DNA from: Diphasiastrum complanatum
Lineage: Eukaryota; Streptophyta; Lycopodiopsida; Lycopodiales; Lycopodiaceae
Assembly (NCBI GenBank): GCA_029204225.1
Contig: CM055097.1
Location: 50,440,195-50,504,194 of the forward strand
Direction: 5' to 3'
DNA: 64,000 bases
Shown here: in pieces, positions 1 to 10,335 of the stretch
Layout: every line of letters begins with the position of its first letter
Numbering within the stretch: position 1 is the first letter of the stretch
Program-made: the position numbers and the translations under genes
The notes under the pieces: generated by a model
Told to the model about the DNA's origin: nothing
The model's input: the letters and a program-made list of their open reading frames with translations, nothing else
Databases searched by the model: none

Positions 1-1320
1 AATGCAGAAGATCAATAGATACCAAGAATATATCAAAAATACCAATGGATCTTGATGCCTTCCTCTGCAAAAGGCTCATTCTGAAAAAGAAAAAGATCAT
101 ATAACATTTATAAAAGCTCTTGGAAAGGCATGATAATGGATTTTAAAAGTATCACATGCCGGTCAATCTATTACGGAAGTTTTAGTTCAGCATGCTTATC
201 TTCACAATGAGCTCAACATTCATGATTTGAATCCAAATGATAGAAAAAAAAATGCAATTGCAAGTTTTCAGATTTAATTTTTTTAAGGTTGGCATTTTCT
301 TTAAATTATATTTTTCTTGTGGATATTTTTTGTTGGTTTTGCAGTTTTGTATCCATCAAATTTTGTTGAATGGCAAACAATTCATCGATTGTAGGAATAA
401 TCGATGTCATACATTTGAATATCAATATTTTACAATATAAAGGTCGTTCTCCAAAATCACTTTTAGAGTCAAGTGTTTTCTTTTATGATCACATCTATTT
501 CTTGATAAAAATGGTTTAGTTGGTAGATTAGAGCCATATCCTCTACCAAATTTTTCGAGTGAGCAATGGATTTTTCCTGATGCAGCAATTTCAGAAAGTT
601 TTTGATCTAGGCTATATATTGATATTCAGAGTATATTAAAATGTAGCACTGGATCAAAGAATAATAGATTAAGTTGGTATCTATCTTTTAATATTTTTGT
701 TGATTTTTTTTTCAAATGCAATGTTCGAAGAACGAAAACAATGTTATTTGTTAGACTTGAGTGCTGAAATAATCGCCGAGCTGTTGGATGATGGTTGGGA
801 TACAAAACAAAATCAGCAAGTTGAGTGCAAAGTATGTTACTCATCCATGACATTTAGATATCACATTGAAAAACAAATGCTCACTTTGCTACTGTATTAT
901 AGAAGATGGCTTAAATACAAAAATGTTTGGAAGCCATTTGATCAAGATTTTGGTATAAACCCTCAAGAGCAACTTCAGATAACAATGAAAAGAAATGACA
1001 ACATTCTTGCAATCGTTGAGGTCGAGGAAGACTGGTGTCTCAATCACATTCAATCAGAACTAGGCATGTTGCAATTCGATCTACCTCAATACTATCAATT
1101 TCGATTGAATGGTGTAAATGTACATTATGCCATATAAAAATATTCCTTTTTTTCTATTTCTAAGTGAATCATTTTCATAAAATATATTAACTAAAACAAT
1201 TTCTCTTGTGCAGGTAAGAGTAAGGCAGGAAGAGCATATAAAATGCAAAGATATTGGAACATCCATCGAAATTGAAGATCCATTAGAGGAGTTCTCAATA
1301 TCAAAAAGACCCTTTGTAAA
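1..1320 (+). pseudogene. fam-M copy 1: unknown multi-exon protein, decayed, cut by window edge
   Basis: I do not recognise this protein. It aligns along its length with the copy at 1749-3120 and, at its N-terminal part, with 6583-6876 on the minus strand. Shared blocks in order are a 'GQSITEVLVQHAYLH' region near 150-215, 'LYPS..EW' near 345-365, 'EPYPLPNFSSEQW' near 530-570, a well-preserved block at 697-1137 ('ELLDDGWD', 'MTFRYHIEKQML', 'AIVEVEEDW', 'YQFRLNG'), and a final exon 'VRQEEHIKCKDIGTSIEI' at about 1213-1320 after a plausible intron ending in ttgtgcag. Stops and frameshifts lie between the blocks, so it is not functional. The exon pattern argues against a processed copy. Likely cargo or transposition protein of a DNA element, by inference only. 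Confidence 0.55.
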
Positions 1321-1748
1321 GATACTTTTAATTTTTTTTCTTTAGTTCGACCATCACCAGGCCCAATCAAAATGCACAGATTTAAAATCTACGTAACGTA
1401 ATTCAAATAAACTAAAAAATTAAAATGCAATATAGAAAACTTTGAAATTTGTGTCCGGGTAGCATGGACGTATCCCATTGGTTTCTTCTTCTTGCCCGAC
1501 AACGTGCTAGTCTGCCCGATGTCAATACCTCAAGTTAAATTTACTTGACTATGCTGGTTAGTATAATGAAAGTTTCTAACTATACTAGGTACAGTTAGTA
1601 GAAATATGTATGTATAGTTACATAGAATATGGTATTACGCACTAACTGTGACTATGTTGTCATTCACATTAGATTAAATGTGATATGAAAAATTGAAATT
1701 AAGTATTATATCAGAGAGATTTTTGGCACCCAGGCTTTGAAAATAGCA
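1321..1748. other. Spacer between tandem fam-M copies
   Basis: No coding frame is supported. The stretch is AT-rich and contains a short imperfect inverted repeat (ggttagtata near 1556 and ctaactatac near 1576). No terminal inverted repeat or target duplication separating the two fam-M copies could be made out. Confidence 0.5.
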
Positions 1749-3120
1749 ATGGCAAGGAGACCCAGATCTATAATCAAGTTTGTGATACTTTACAATGAGA
1801 AAGATGAAGCTGATAAATGGAAGCCAACAAAATATACGAAGAACTCATGGGTATCGCTGCATCCATCATCAAAGGGCAATTTTCGACAAAAAAAGAAAGC
1901 AAAAATGAATTACAAATCTTATTGGAAAGCAAAAATTTTGGAGTTTAAGACTACCCCGGGAGGTCAATCTATATCAGAAGTCTTAGTACAACATGTATAT
2001 ATGCATTCAGAAATCAAAGTACATGATATCAATCCTCATGATCATCAAAAATGTAATTGTAAGTATATCAAAACATATGCACTCTACAACAATCATAGGT
2101 GATTTTCTTTATTGATGCTCTTCAGATTATGTTTAAATGCTTCAACATTGTTTTTTTCTTTCAGATTTATATCCACCATGCATAAGTGAATGGAGCCCGC
2201 ACACTCACTTGAAGGAATATTAGATGTGATTTACTCTGATGTTGGAAAGCTGCAATATAGAGGAAGAAGTCCAAAGGAACTTGCAGATTGTGGTATCTAT
2301 TTTTATGAATCTTTATATACGCCACAAACAAATGGAAGTTTTGGCAAGCTTGAAGCAATTCCATTGCCTAGTTTTCAAAGTGATGAGTGGCCTACTCCTG
2401 ACAACATTGTTTCTGAATCCTTGAGAGGCAAGCTACTCATTGATATTAGAAATGCTATGAAGATAGGCACATGCTCGAAAATTGTCCACCTAAGTGGGTT
2501 TATCTCATTACATATATTTGTTGATTTTTTCTCGAGTGCTAGTGTTTGTAGGACACCAACTTTATTTTTTTGCAAGGATTTATCAGATGAGACTTTGTCA
2601 GATCTCATGGATCAAGGCTGGGATAGTAAAACAGATAATGACATAGAATGCAGGATTAAAAAGTCCTCAATGATCTTTTGTTATCATATCGAAAGCAAAT
2701 GCTCAGTCTCACATTTAGCTACCAGAGATACAAGAAAATTGAAGGTACATGGCTACCACTGGATCAAGACTTTGAACTAAATGGTCACTACAAACTGAAT
2801 GGAGATAAGCATTATCTACAATGAGGAATATTTGACTATGGTTGAGGTGGAAGAGCATTGGAAGCTTGATTTTTCCATAACAGAGCTCATGCTATTACAA
2901 ACCAATCTACTAACATATTTCAGATTTATCATCAACGGAAGACTCATAAGTACTTTATGTTTATTGCCATTTCAAAATAGAATAAAATAATAGAAAATGT
3001 CATCATTTACTATTGCACATTCCACTAATATTTGCCATGTCACAGATGCGAAAAAGACAGGAGCTGATAATGTGCTGCAAAGATCTACCTACAACAATCA
3101 CCATTGTGGGAGAACAATAG
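1749..3120 (+). pseudogene. fam-M copy 2: unknown multi-exon protein, decayed
   Basis: Most complete copy of the family. Exon 1 begins at the ATG at 1749 (MARRPRSIIKFVILYN; the minus-strand copy at 6876 starts at the same place) and ends at 2058 before gtaagt. Exon 2 starts at 2165 after tttctttcag and contains LYPPCISEW, then shifts frame near 2190-2220 into 'LQYRGRSPKELADCGIYF', 'PLPSFQSDEWPTPD', 'LSDETLSDLMDQGWD' and 'FCYHIE'. The 'VEVEEHWKLDF' and 'YFRFIING' blocks follow, then an intron and a last exon at 3046-3120 (MRKRQELIMCCKD, stop TAG). The protein would be roughly 400 aa. I see no known domain. Frameshifts near 2200, 2690 and 2790 make it a pseudogene. It converges with the Ulp1 remnant 106 bp downstream. 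Confidence 0.6.
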
Positions 3121-3226
3121 TTTCAAATAAGCTTTAGTATAAACAACATTTGATATATCAATGTATATTTTTCTATGAATTCTATACATGTATTTTTGTT
3201 CTATGCTATCTATATTTGTTTTGATC

Positions 3227-4313
3227 TTAATTTAGTATAATTACATCATCCTTTGCACCATCATCAATAACGGGAGGCTGAAGCCTTGCCCTAGCCAGTA
3301 TACTCAGGATAATTTCTTGTCTAAATCTGTACACCTGGCTTGATGTGTACTCAGGAAGTGTAAACTGCAAAATAGAACATTCATGTATTAGTAATGGCCA
3401 AAAACATCAACTTAATAGAAAACTAATCATGATTCCAAAATAAGAAATAAACAGAATTTATTACCTTAGAAATATCAACATCTTGTTGAAGGTTGAACCA
3501 CTCAAAAAATAACTTTGCATTGTATAATGTGTACCACCCACACCTAAATCAATCATTTTGCTGGGGTGACTGCAAAATAATTCAGCACACAAGAAAACTA
3601 ATCATGAAACAGAATGAATTAGAATGAAACAATTACATTAGAATACTGATTTCAAAATGCTATTAAGAAAGACAGAGTTTACCTCCAAACTGACGATATG
3701 CCAATCCACGGAATGCGGAACATTTGTAGAAATATATTTACTTAGATATGGAAGGTATATATCTACATCCTTATGCGTATTTCTCGTCGAATTCATCTTG
3801 ACACAAAAACCTTTAATAATATTATCTACAGATCTCTTAATAGAGATCACGTTTAAACTCTAGTGGTCACTGCAAAATAAGATTGAAATGTCTTTAGCTG
3901 CAATTCTGAGAACTATTTCCATTGACAATGCCAATGTTAATGCATAAAACAACAAGAAGCATTTAATATATCTTACTTCGTATGATAAGGGATAAGCAGA
4001 TACTTTGTTGCTGGTGTGAATCCACATGTCAGACACTGTGACAATGTGTCATTCTTCTCCTTGAAGTCCTGAAGCAGAAAGTTACTTAGCACCAGCAACT
4101 CATTGGATGAATCTCTTGCAATGTCATACTGCAAGAGTGTAAGCCTAGACTCTATCACAGGATCACTGATAGAAGCCCGTCTGTCTTTGAGATCCAAGCA
4201 ATCTAGAACTCTAAAATTAATACTAAAATCAAGTTCATCTAGTCTAAAACAAAAAGGAGTACCAATTGTATCTATAGCATCAGACATGTCTTTCTCAAAT
4301 TTAAGATAATCAT
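3227..4313 (-). pseudogene. Ulp1/SENP-like C48 cysteine peptidase, four exons, decayed
   Basis: Reading the minus strand, four exons with consistent GT-AG borders and phases fit: 4313-3977, 3869-3683, 3569-3465 and 3364-3227 (stop TAA). Joined, they show the order expected of Ulp1 proteases: KYLLIPYHTNDH immediately before a stop where the family has the Trp of the HW motif, then VDWHIVSLE, then PQQND-stop-FRCGWYTLY, which matches the family's P-Q-Q-x-N-x-x-D-C-G-x-(Y/F) catalytic-Cys segment. The catalytic His and Cys are visible; the residue before Cys is Arg instead of the usual Asp. Two in-frame stops make it non-functional. Plant MULE, CACTA and some other DNA transposons carry Ulp1 genes, so this is probably transposon cargo rather than a host deSUMOylase. 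Confidence 0.72.
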
Positions 4314-4460
4314 CCTGAAACTCAAGTTTTTTTTTTTGTGAAAACTTGTAGTTTTGCTTGTTAAGGGTAGGTGAGGATGTATAGGAAGAAGAGGGCTTCT
4401 AAATTTTTCTTGAGTTTTTGAGTTTTTTGAACTTGTGAATTTTTTTGTTCCAAGTGGGTT

Positions 4461-5872
4461 TTTTTTTCAGCGGAAGAATCAAAGTGCGAATTCTTTAAGA
4501 AGGAACTTCTTTACCCAGGTCATAAGATTCCTCCTTTGGGATCAAGATTGACAAAGGAAAAGGTGAAGACGGTAGTGGAATGGCCAATTTCTAAAATGAT
4601 GTGTGAACTTAAATCATTCTTAGGTTTCACTGTGTTTTTCCGTAGATTTGCAGAGGAGTACTTGAAGATTGCTGCACCTCTCAACAATATGTTGAAAGGA
4701 GTGAAAAGTCGCAAAGGTAGGGCCAAGTCCTCCTATCAGATGGAATGAGAAATTAGATGAGAGTTTTCGCAAACTCAAGCTTCTAATTGCCTCAGCTCCA
4801 ATTTTGAGAATAGCAGATCCGGATTTGCCGTTCGTCATTAACACTGACGCGAGTGATACAACTATTGGAGCTGTTCTCTTATAGAAGGGTCAGCCCGTTG
4901 CCTTTGAAAGTAAGAAATTAACCGATGCACAGGTCAGGTACACCACTCAGGAAAAAGAGCTTTTTGCTGTGATCCATGCTTTGAAATCATGGAGGCATTA
5001 CCTGTACGATAATAAATTCGTGGTTAATACGGATCATCAACCTTTAGAGTATTTTTGTAATCAAAATGATTTGTGAGGTCGTAAGGCCAGATGGGCAAAA
5101 CTCATGCAAGAATTCGACCTTGAAGTGCGGTATATCAGGGGCTCATCTAATCAAGTGGCTGATGCACTTAGTCGAATTGGTGAAGTGAACGAACTTTCCT
5201 TCACTGAGATCAGTACAAACTTTTATCTCTCCCTGAGAGATCTTTATGAGAAAGAACCACATTTTGGACCAATTTGGAATAGGGTTTCTAGCAGTTTCAT
5301 CAAGCGGGGACTGATGATCATGGTGATCAGTTTGGGGGGAAGGATATAAAGGGTACTGATGACTTCTCTATCCGTAATGGACTTTTGTTCAGGAAAGAGA
5401 AGGTTTGTGTGCCTGATGTGGATGTTGTTAAGAATAAAATTCTTTATGAATGTCATGACTCACCATGCGCATTGACATCCCGGCATACATCGTACATTGG
5501 ATTTGGTGCGAAGGGATTTTTATTGGCCAAAAATCAAGCCCTTTGTAGAATCTTATGTGGTCAAGTGTGACCAATGCCAGTTGAATAAAGCTGAATGCCA
5601 TAACGAAGTGGTTTGTTGCATCCACTGGATATCCCTGATAAGCGATGGGATAGTATTTCCATGGATTTCGTGGTTGGGTTACCGCGGATGAATAAACAGC
5701 ATGATGCAATTTGGGTTGTGGTCGACCGTCTTACCAAATTGGCTACATTTATTCCGGTAAAGACCACCATGAAGGCTTCTAATTTAACTCAGATATTTGT
5801 AGAGCGTCTGTTTAGGCTTTACGGATTACCGAGTGATATTGTGAGCGATTGCAATCCGAAGTTCACTGGATG
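4461..5872 (+). pseudogene. Ty3/gypsy pol fragment (RT end, RNase H, integrase)
   Basis: Frame-hopping translation gives, in order, the end of reverse transcriptase and connection (FLGFTVFFRRF, APLNNMLKG), RNase H (INTDASDTTIGAVL near 4840, ELFAVIHALKSWRHYL near 4960, NTDHQPLEYF near 5030, GSSNQVADALSR near 5140), the integrase zinc finger (CDQCQLNKAE near 5570) and the integrase core (ISMDFVVGLP near 5655, VVDRLTKLATFIP, LYGLPSDIVSD). The core is cut at about 5872 inside the 'DR.P.FT' motif. Several stops and frameshifts are present. Order and motifs are typical of chromovirus-like gypsy pol. No LTRs are visible, so it is an internal fragment. Confidence 0.9.
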
Positions 5873-6430
5873 AAAGCACTTTTGCTCAAAGGCTTAGTGA
5901 GTAGATCGGCAATACAAGAGGACGAGTTGACATGCTCCAAATAGATTTCTCTTCCAATAAGCTTTTCTCTCACAAAATGGTGTGCCACTTCTATGTGCTT
6001 GCTTCTTGCATGAAATATGAGATTATTGGCAAGAGCTTGGGCCGAGATGTTATCACACTTGATCATTGGTAGATCATCCTCCTTGATGCACTTTAGCTCC
6101 ATTAATAACCTCTTGATCCAAAGCACCTCTTTGGTAGTTGTAGTGAGTGCTTTGTACTAAGCCTGACATGAAGAGAGAGATATAGTATCTTGCTTTTTGG
6201 AAAGCCAAGATATAGAAAGATAGTGTATGCACTAGTAGACTTCTGATCCATCTTGTCACTTGCAAAGTCCGAATCCTAGTAGCCAACAATGGATAGATCT
6301 TAACTTTTATAGAGTAGACCATAATCACAAGATGAAGATACATATCTTAGAATCCTCTTGGCCATCTTCCAATGATGGATCTTAGGATCTTGCATAAATT
6401 GACTCAATTTGTGCACACAAAAAACTTAGA
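5873..6430 (-). pseudogene. Ty1/copia RNase H fragment
   Basis: The minus strand encodes the C-terminal part of a copia polyprotein: HHWKMAKRILRYV near 6370, a decayed YSDSDFA region near 6270, the CDNISAQALANN block near 6040, FHARSKHIEVAHHFVREK near 5990 and ADLLTKPLSK near 5890. The tail joins gypsy integrase directly at about 5872, opposite in strand, making a chimeric junction of two truncated retroelements. Stops are frequent; not functional. Confidence 0.85.
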
Positions 6431-6582
6431 TCGTTGAGCTCCCATTCATTTATGTTGGATGAATATAAATCTACAAAGAAAAATTGACCAAATTGGCAAG
6501 TTTACTATTAGATATTTATGAATGACAAAAATCTAAGTATCAAAAATATCAATACTCACAATTGCTTTTTTTGTAATCCTAA
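6431..6582. other. Unassigned spacer
   Basis: AT-rich stretch between a copia fragment and the third fam-M fragment. I see no coding frame, repeat or retroelement end. Confidence 0.4.
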
Positions 6583-6876
6583 CGGTCAAATCCTTGCACA
6601 TTTATCTCTGAATGCATGTATACATGTTGGACTAGGAATTTTAGAAATAGATTTTCCTCCTGATGATATTCTGAAATCCAAAATTCTGGCCTTCTAATAA
6701 GATTAAAATGACAGTTTTGACCTTTCGCTTTTTTGAAATGCTCCTCTTGATGATGGATGCACCAAAACCCAAGAGTTTTTTGAATATTTTCTTGGCACCC
6801 ATAATCCATTATCATCTTTCTTGTTGAATAGAAGCACAGAGTCGATTGAGGATCACGGCTTCCTTGATGGCGCCAT
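6583..6876 (-). pseudogene. fam-M copy 3: N-terminal fragment
   Basis: On the minus strand an ATG at 6876 opens a frame aligning with the first exon of the copy at 1749: MAPSRKP..., LLFNKKDD, KYSKNSWVLVHPSSRGAF, then LVQHVYMHSEINVQ in another frame. Conservation of the start codon position and of the KY-KNSWV-HPSS core in two loci supports this as the real reading frame. Stops near 6700 and a frameshift near 6640 show decay. It lies immediately downstream of a CACTA TNP2-like fragment on the same strand, so the two may have travelled together. Confidence 0.55.
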
Positions 6877-6959
6877 TTGTAATGTGCATGCAAAAATCTG
6901 AAACACTGAACTATGGTTTCTATTGGTCCACATGGCAACGAAAATAAGAAAAATAAATA

Positions 6960-7520
6960 AAAAAAACATCTTTTTCAAAGGCCCTCTTTGGGCTCTAAGT
7001 TTCTCTAATGGTAAAAAATGGTCACTTGGTACTCGCATCACATCATCCATAGATCGATTTTTCACATGCCAATCCATTAGTTGTGCCAAAGATTTGCTCG
7101 TGGGATGATTGAAAAATGTCGTAACACTTTTTGTGGCACTTTATCCCCTTGTACATCATCTCGATAACATGAAGCGTTACATGTTGGACATTGAAGCTTT
7201 TCTGAATGCTCACCTCTATATAAGACATGGTCTTCTGGACATGCATGTATTGTGTCATAATCCATTCCAAGTATGTTCATCAACTTTCGTGTTTTAGGTA
7301 TCACGTTTTCTTTTGAAAGTATTATATGCAACAACCTAAAAAGACAAATAGCAATGTGAGTTGTTAGAAAAGAAAAACCAAATTGATTCAATGTAAATAC
7401 GCTATAAAGTACAAAATTTGTGTTATGTGTTAAGTACCCGAATAATGATGTGACACTACGGTCACTCCATTTGTATGTTACTTGAAGATTTAGAATAAGA
7501 ATTGATGTAGCTAATCGAGT
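6960..7520 (-). pseudogene. CACTA/En-Spm TNP2-like transposase fragment 1
   Basis: The minus strand shows the N-terminal half of a TNP2-type transposase: YKWSDRSVTS near 7460, an intron, then LMNILGMDYDTIHACPEDHV near 7270, LYRGEHSEKLQCPTCNASCY near 7215, KVPQKVLRHFSIIPR near 7125 and a shifted LMDWHVKNRSMDDVM followed by RVPSD near 7030. The C-x2-C pair and the P-K-V-x2-K-V-L-R-x-F-P-L-I-P-R order are hallmarks of plant CACTA transposases. Downstream DDE parts are missing and frames are broken. A second, partly deleted copy of the same region is at 49676-50190. Confidence 0.85.
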
Positions 7521-8370
7521 AATCTTGAAGTGTTACTAGATTCATAGATTGATTTTAAAGACTTCCAAGCCTCTTTAGCACTAGTACATGCTGATACTTC
7601 TTTCAACAAATCATTGCTCACATTCATCTTCACACAATGAAGTGCAAGCCTAGATTGCCAAGAAATGGATTTGATTGTCTCTAGAAACTCACTAAGGTCT
7701 CTCTCTTGTAGTGTTTCACACAAATTAGATTTATAATCCAACAAATGGACTTATAATCTCAGTTCTAGCACTCCCTCACAAAGTTGGAATGAAGATAAGA
7801 TGATGTGAAATCTACTTACAATCACATCTTGCCAATTTTGGTTGTTTTTGGACAAAAAAATGACTTAATCTCTTCCTTCCTTCTTGGTGTACTTTCAAGA
7901 TCTGTTTTTAACCTTAATAGGACTTGAACTCAGCCTATATTGATTAGATTCCATGTAACAAATTCAAATCTAATCAATGGCATATGATCTTGGTAGATTA
8001 TCCTAGGATTTCCACCAAAAATTACACCAACAGCTATCAAATTGAATTTATTTGGATCAAATGAATACCATGCATTAAATGCAGGTTCAGAGGTGCCCAC
8101 ACATGTGGACAATACGGACTTGGAAGCCTACCAAGTTTGGAATCAAATCTCCTCACCAAAATCAAGATTCTAGCTTGCCCTATCAATACTAGTTTTTAGC
8201 ACCAAAACTTGCTAAAAATGGATTTGCATTAGATCAATGGCTTATGCTCTTGTACTTGGCTCTGATACCATGTGAAAGTACTGTACTTTAGGACCATAAA
8301 TGGATCTACAAAAGATCCACAAGAGTAATTGGATGCTTGCTTAACAATCTATCAAAAAACTAGTCGAACA
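7521..8370 (-). mobile_element. Truncated copia element with very short (100 bp) LTR
   Basis: Minus-oriented element inserted in fam-E copy 1. Its 5' LTR is 8271-8370: on the minus strand it starts TGTTCGACTAG and ends TACTTTCACA, giving TG...CA ends and only 100 bp. The primer binding site TGGTATCAGAGCCAAG follows at 8255-8270. After about 500 bp of leader, gag is seen at 7744-7526 (RLALHCVKMNVSNDLL, AKEAWKSLKSIYESSNTSRL), the same UBN2-type gag as copia-1. The element breaks off at about 7521 against CACTA sequence, so its 3' half is lost. Confidence 0.75.
8271..8370 (-). repeat. 100-bp LTR of the truncated copia
   Basis: Bounded on one side by the primer binding site at 8255-8270 and on the other by the fam-E coding sequence that the element interrupts (…ILGYTDG). 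TG/CA termini are present. Confidence 0.7.
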
Positions 8371-9714
8371 TTCCCATCAGTATAGCCTAAAATGTTCAAA
8401 ACATAAGATCTTTTGACAAAAATGATCTTATTTGTCTTAACAAATTTATGTCCTCCTAGGTAAAATGATAAAGCTTTAACTGCCATTATAAGACTCTCCC
8501 CGACTGGGCTCAGTTTTTTTTCATTCTTTAGGAAATGCCTAAGATAATGGCCCAGTCCACTGTCCCTCTGGAACGAGGATGCATGTTGTCTGAAACCACC
8601 TCGTCTCGCAGCAAAATCATCTATTATGAGAGCATCCTGCAATAGGAAATATGTTAGCAAAAACACATTCAGTGATTAAAAACATTCTAATGCAAGGAAG
8701 TTTAAACACTTATACATTCTTCATCATCATCAGCAACCAGATCAGGATATTCAATATAATGACCATGTACTGAAGTGGAATCATCAGTAAAATGCATTAA
8801 TGATGGACTAGGGAAGCCCATCTAGGATTGAAATGTCGTGAATTCTTCATCGGCTGGTCTGCCTCACCCATCCTCAGCTATATTTGATAAAGTCTTAGTC
8901 AGGCATTCTTCACCGGTCATAAGTCCCTCCTCATCATCAAAATCAATACCAGCGACAAGGTCATCAGTTTCAAAATCTACAAAGTCGAAGAATTCAAAAA
9001 TTGTGTCGGATAATAAACATAGAACCTCATCTTCACGATAGTCAAAAAATTTACATAAATCGGCAGTAGTAAAATACACATCGTCATTAATATAACATAC
9101 AGACAAATTGAAAAGACATTTCGACTCCTCTATAGGGTTGGATTCATCATCAAATGTATTTTGGCCAATAAAAGAATCCCGGAGAATATCAGTATTTACA
9201 TCAATAAAGACACTTTTCTTATCAGGTTTGTCGATAAGAAAGTGACTGATATCCTTAATAGCTGATTGAACAGAAGATGATGTAAAAGGAGGGTCAGCAA
9301 CAGAAACTTCCTCATTAGCTAGGATCTGAACTAACAGGAAAAGTACGAAACCACTCTGATATTCAACCAATCGACATTTCTTGTTGCTATACGGACATAT
9401 TGAATTGCTTTTGAAAAGATCAGACAATTTGGTGAACATTCTATCCAGTCTATGTCTGAAAGCTGGGAAAAAATGAACAAGATCAGTATAATGCATGTAC
9501 TGGAGTGGACCTATGGAAAAAACATGCTTACTAAGTATAACTCTGAATCTAATATAATGTTCATAAAATACGTCAGAATTTGGTTATGCAGTCCTGAAAA
9601 CATGTAGATATGGCCTGAACAGGCTGTGGAAGTACTCTAGGTTTTCAGTAATCCCAAATTCACTAAGAAATGAACTCAAGTCTGAATCTCGTGAGGATCC
9701 TGAGGAAGAGGCCA
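8371..9714 (-). pseudogene. fam-E copy 1: unknown acidic multi-exon protein
   Basis: Unknown family, recognised because a diverged paralogue lies at 47396-48950. The start is the ATG at 9714 (MASSSGSSRDSDLSS, then EFGITENLEYFHSLF). After an intron, the main exon (about 9510-8720) encodes HYTDLVHFFPAFRHRLDRMF, CPYSNKKCRLVEYQ, an acidic middle (FFDFVDFETDDLVAGIDFDD) and MTGEECLTKTL. After an intron (donor gtataag near 8712, acceptor attgcag near 8642) the last exon encodes IIDDFAARRGGFRQ, RDSGLGHYLR, IMAVKALSFYLGGHKF and KIIFVKR. An in-frame TAG at 8821-8823 and a copia insertion after ILGYTDG disable it. Two Cys pairs (CPY...KKC) hint at metal binding; function unknown. Confidence 0.6.
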
Positions 9715-10154
9715 TGGCAGTAACGTGAATATCGCACTTGTGCGCGAGGGAGAACTAAAACAAAACTAACTATCAAGATGGCGCACAAGAGGGATATGTA
9801 CGGCAGGCAGGTACCAAATATCGCACTTGTGCGCAAGTAGGTATCGTTGCAAGCAAATGGACAACAATGTGCGTGTACAAGAGTGATATGCCACGAATTT
9901 CGAGAACGGAAAAGGTAAAAAATTAATCAGTTTTCGTGCCATTTATTCTAAATTTTTGCACGTGTGGTCAACGGACAAAGGACACGTGTCTACTTTCAAT
10001 TGGACTACAGGCACTAGTACGTGTGAGGTGACACCTAGACACGTGTGAAATGACACCTGGACACGTGTCACGTGTTCATTCATTTGCTCGACAGCACGTG
10101 TCGCTCTCGCATTTGCTCGTACAAATTCCACACGTGTAATGTGACAAGGTGACA
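9715..10154. promoter_or_regulatory. fam-E upstream region: CACGTG cluster and ATATCGC/GCGCACAAG repeats
   Basis: Two sub-regions are visible. From 9715 to about 9900 there are repeated copies, in both orientations, of a motif like ATATCGCACTTGTGCGC (9730, 9817, inverted near 9780). From about 9958 to 10154 there are about nine CACGTG cores in 200 bp, mostly ACACGTGTs/CACACGTGT, resembling G-box/ABRE elements. The boundary word aaatttttgcacgtgtgg also occurs upstream of the other fam-E copy near 49220. I infer a promoter/enhancer region of the element; ABA response is only a motif-based guess. It ends where the copia-1 LTR homology begins. Confidence 0.5.
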
Positions 10155-10322
10155 CACGTGTGAGTGAGAGTTGGAAGTGTTTGAATGCATGTAGTAGTGT
10201 GTTTTTGCCATAGGATCTAAGATTGATCTTGAATCTAAATCTAATCTTAATCTTGGTGCATCTACACACCTTAGGAGATCACAAGTACATGTTGTGGACA
10301 ATCCCACGTGTGAAATTCAACA
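10155..10322 (+). repeat. copia-1 5' LTR, 3'-terminal remnant
   Basis: About 168 bp matching the last part of the solo LTR at 44951-45770 (inverted there), ending in ...GTGAAATTCAACA directly before the primer binding site. The rest of the roughly 820-bp LTR is missing, replaced by the fam-E upstream region. Confidence 0.8.
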
Positions 10323-10335
10323 TGGTATCAGAGCC
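10323..10335 (+). promoter_or_regulatory. copia-1 primer binding site
   Basis: TGGTATCAGAGCC immediately follows the LTR end CA, complementary to the 3' end of initiator methionine tRNA as in most plant copia elements. Confidence 0.85.

Noticed and set aside
3638-3863. Two overlapping opposite-strand ORFs of about 70 codons
   Set aside because: The minus-strand one is an exon of the Ulp1 remnant; the plus-strand one is its shadow.
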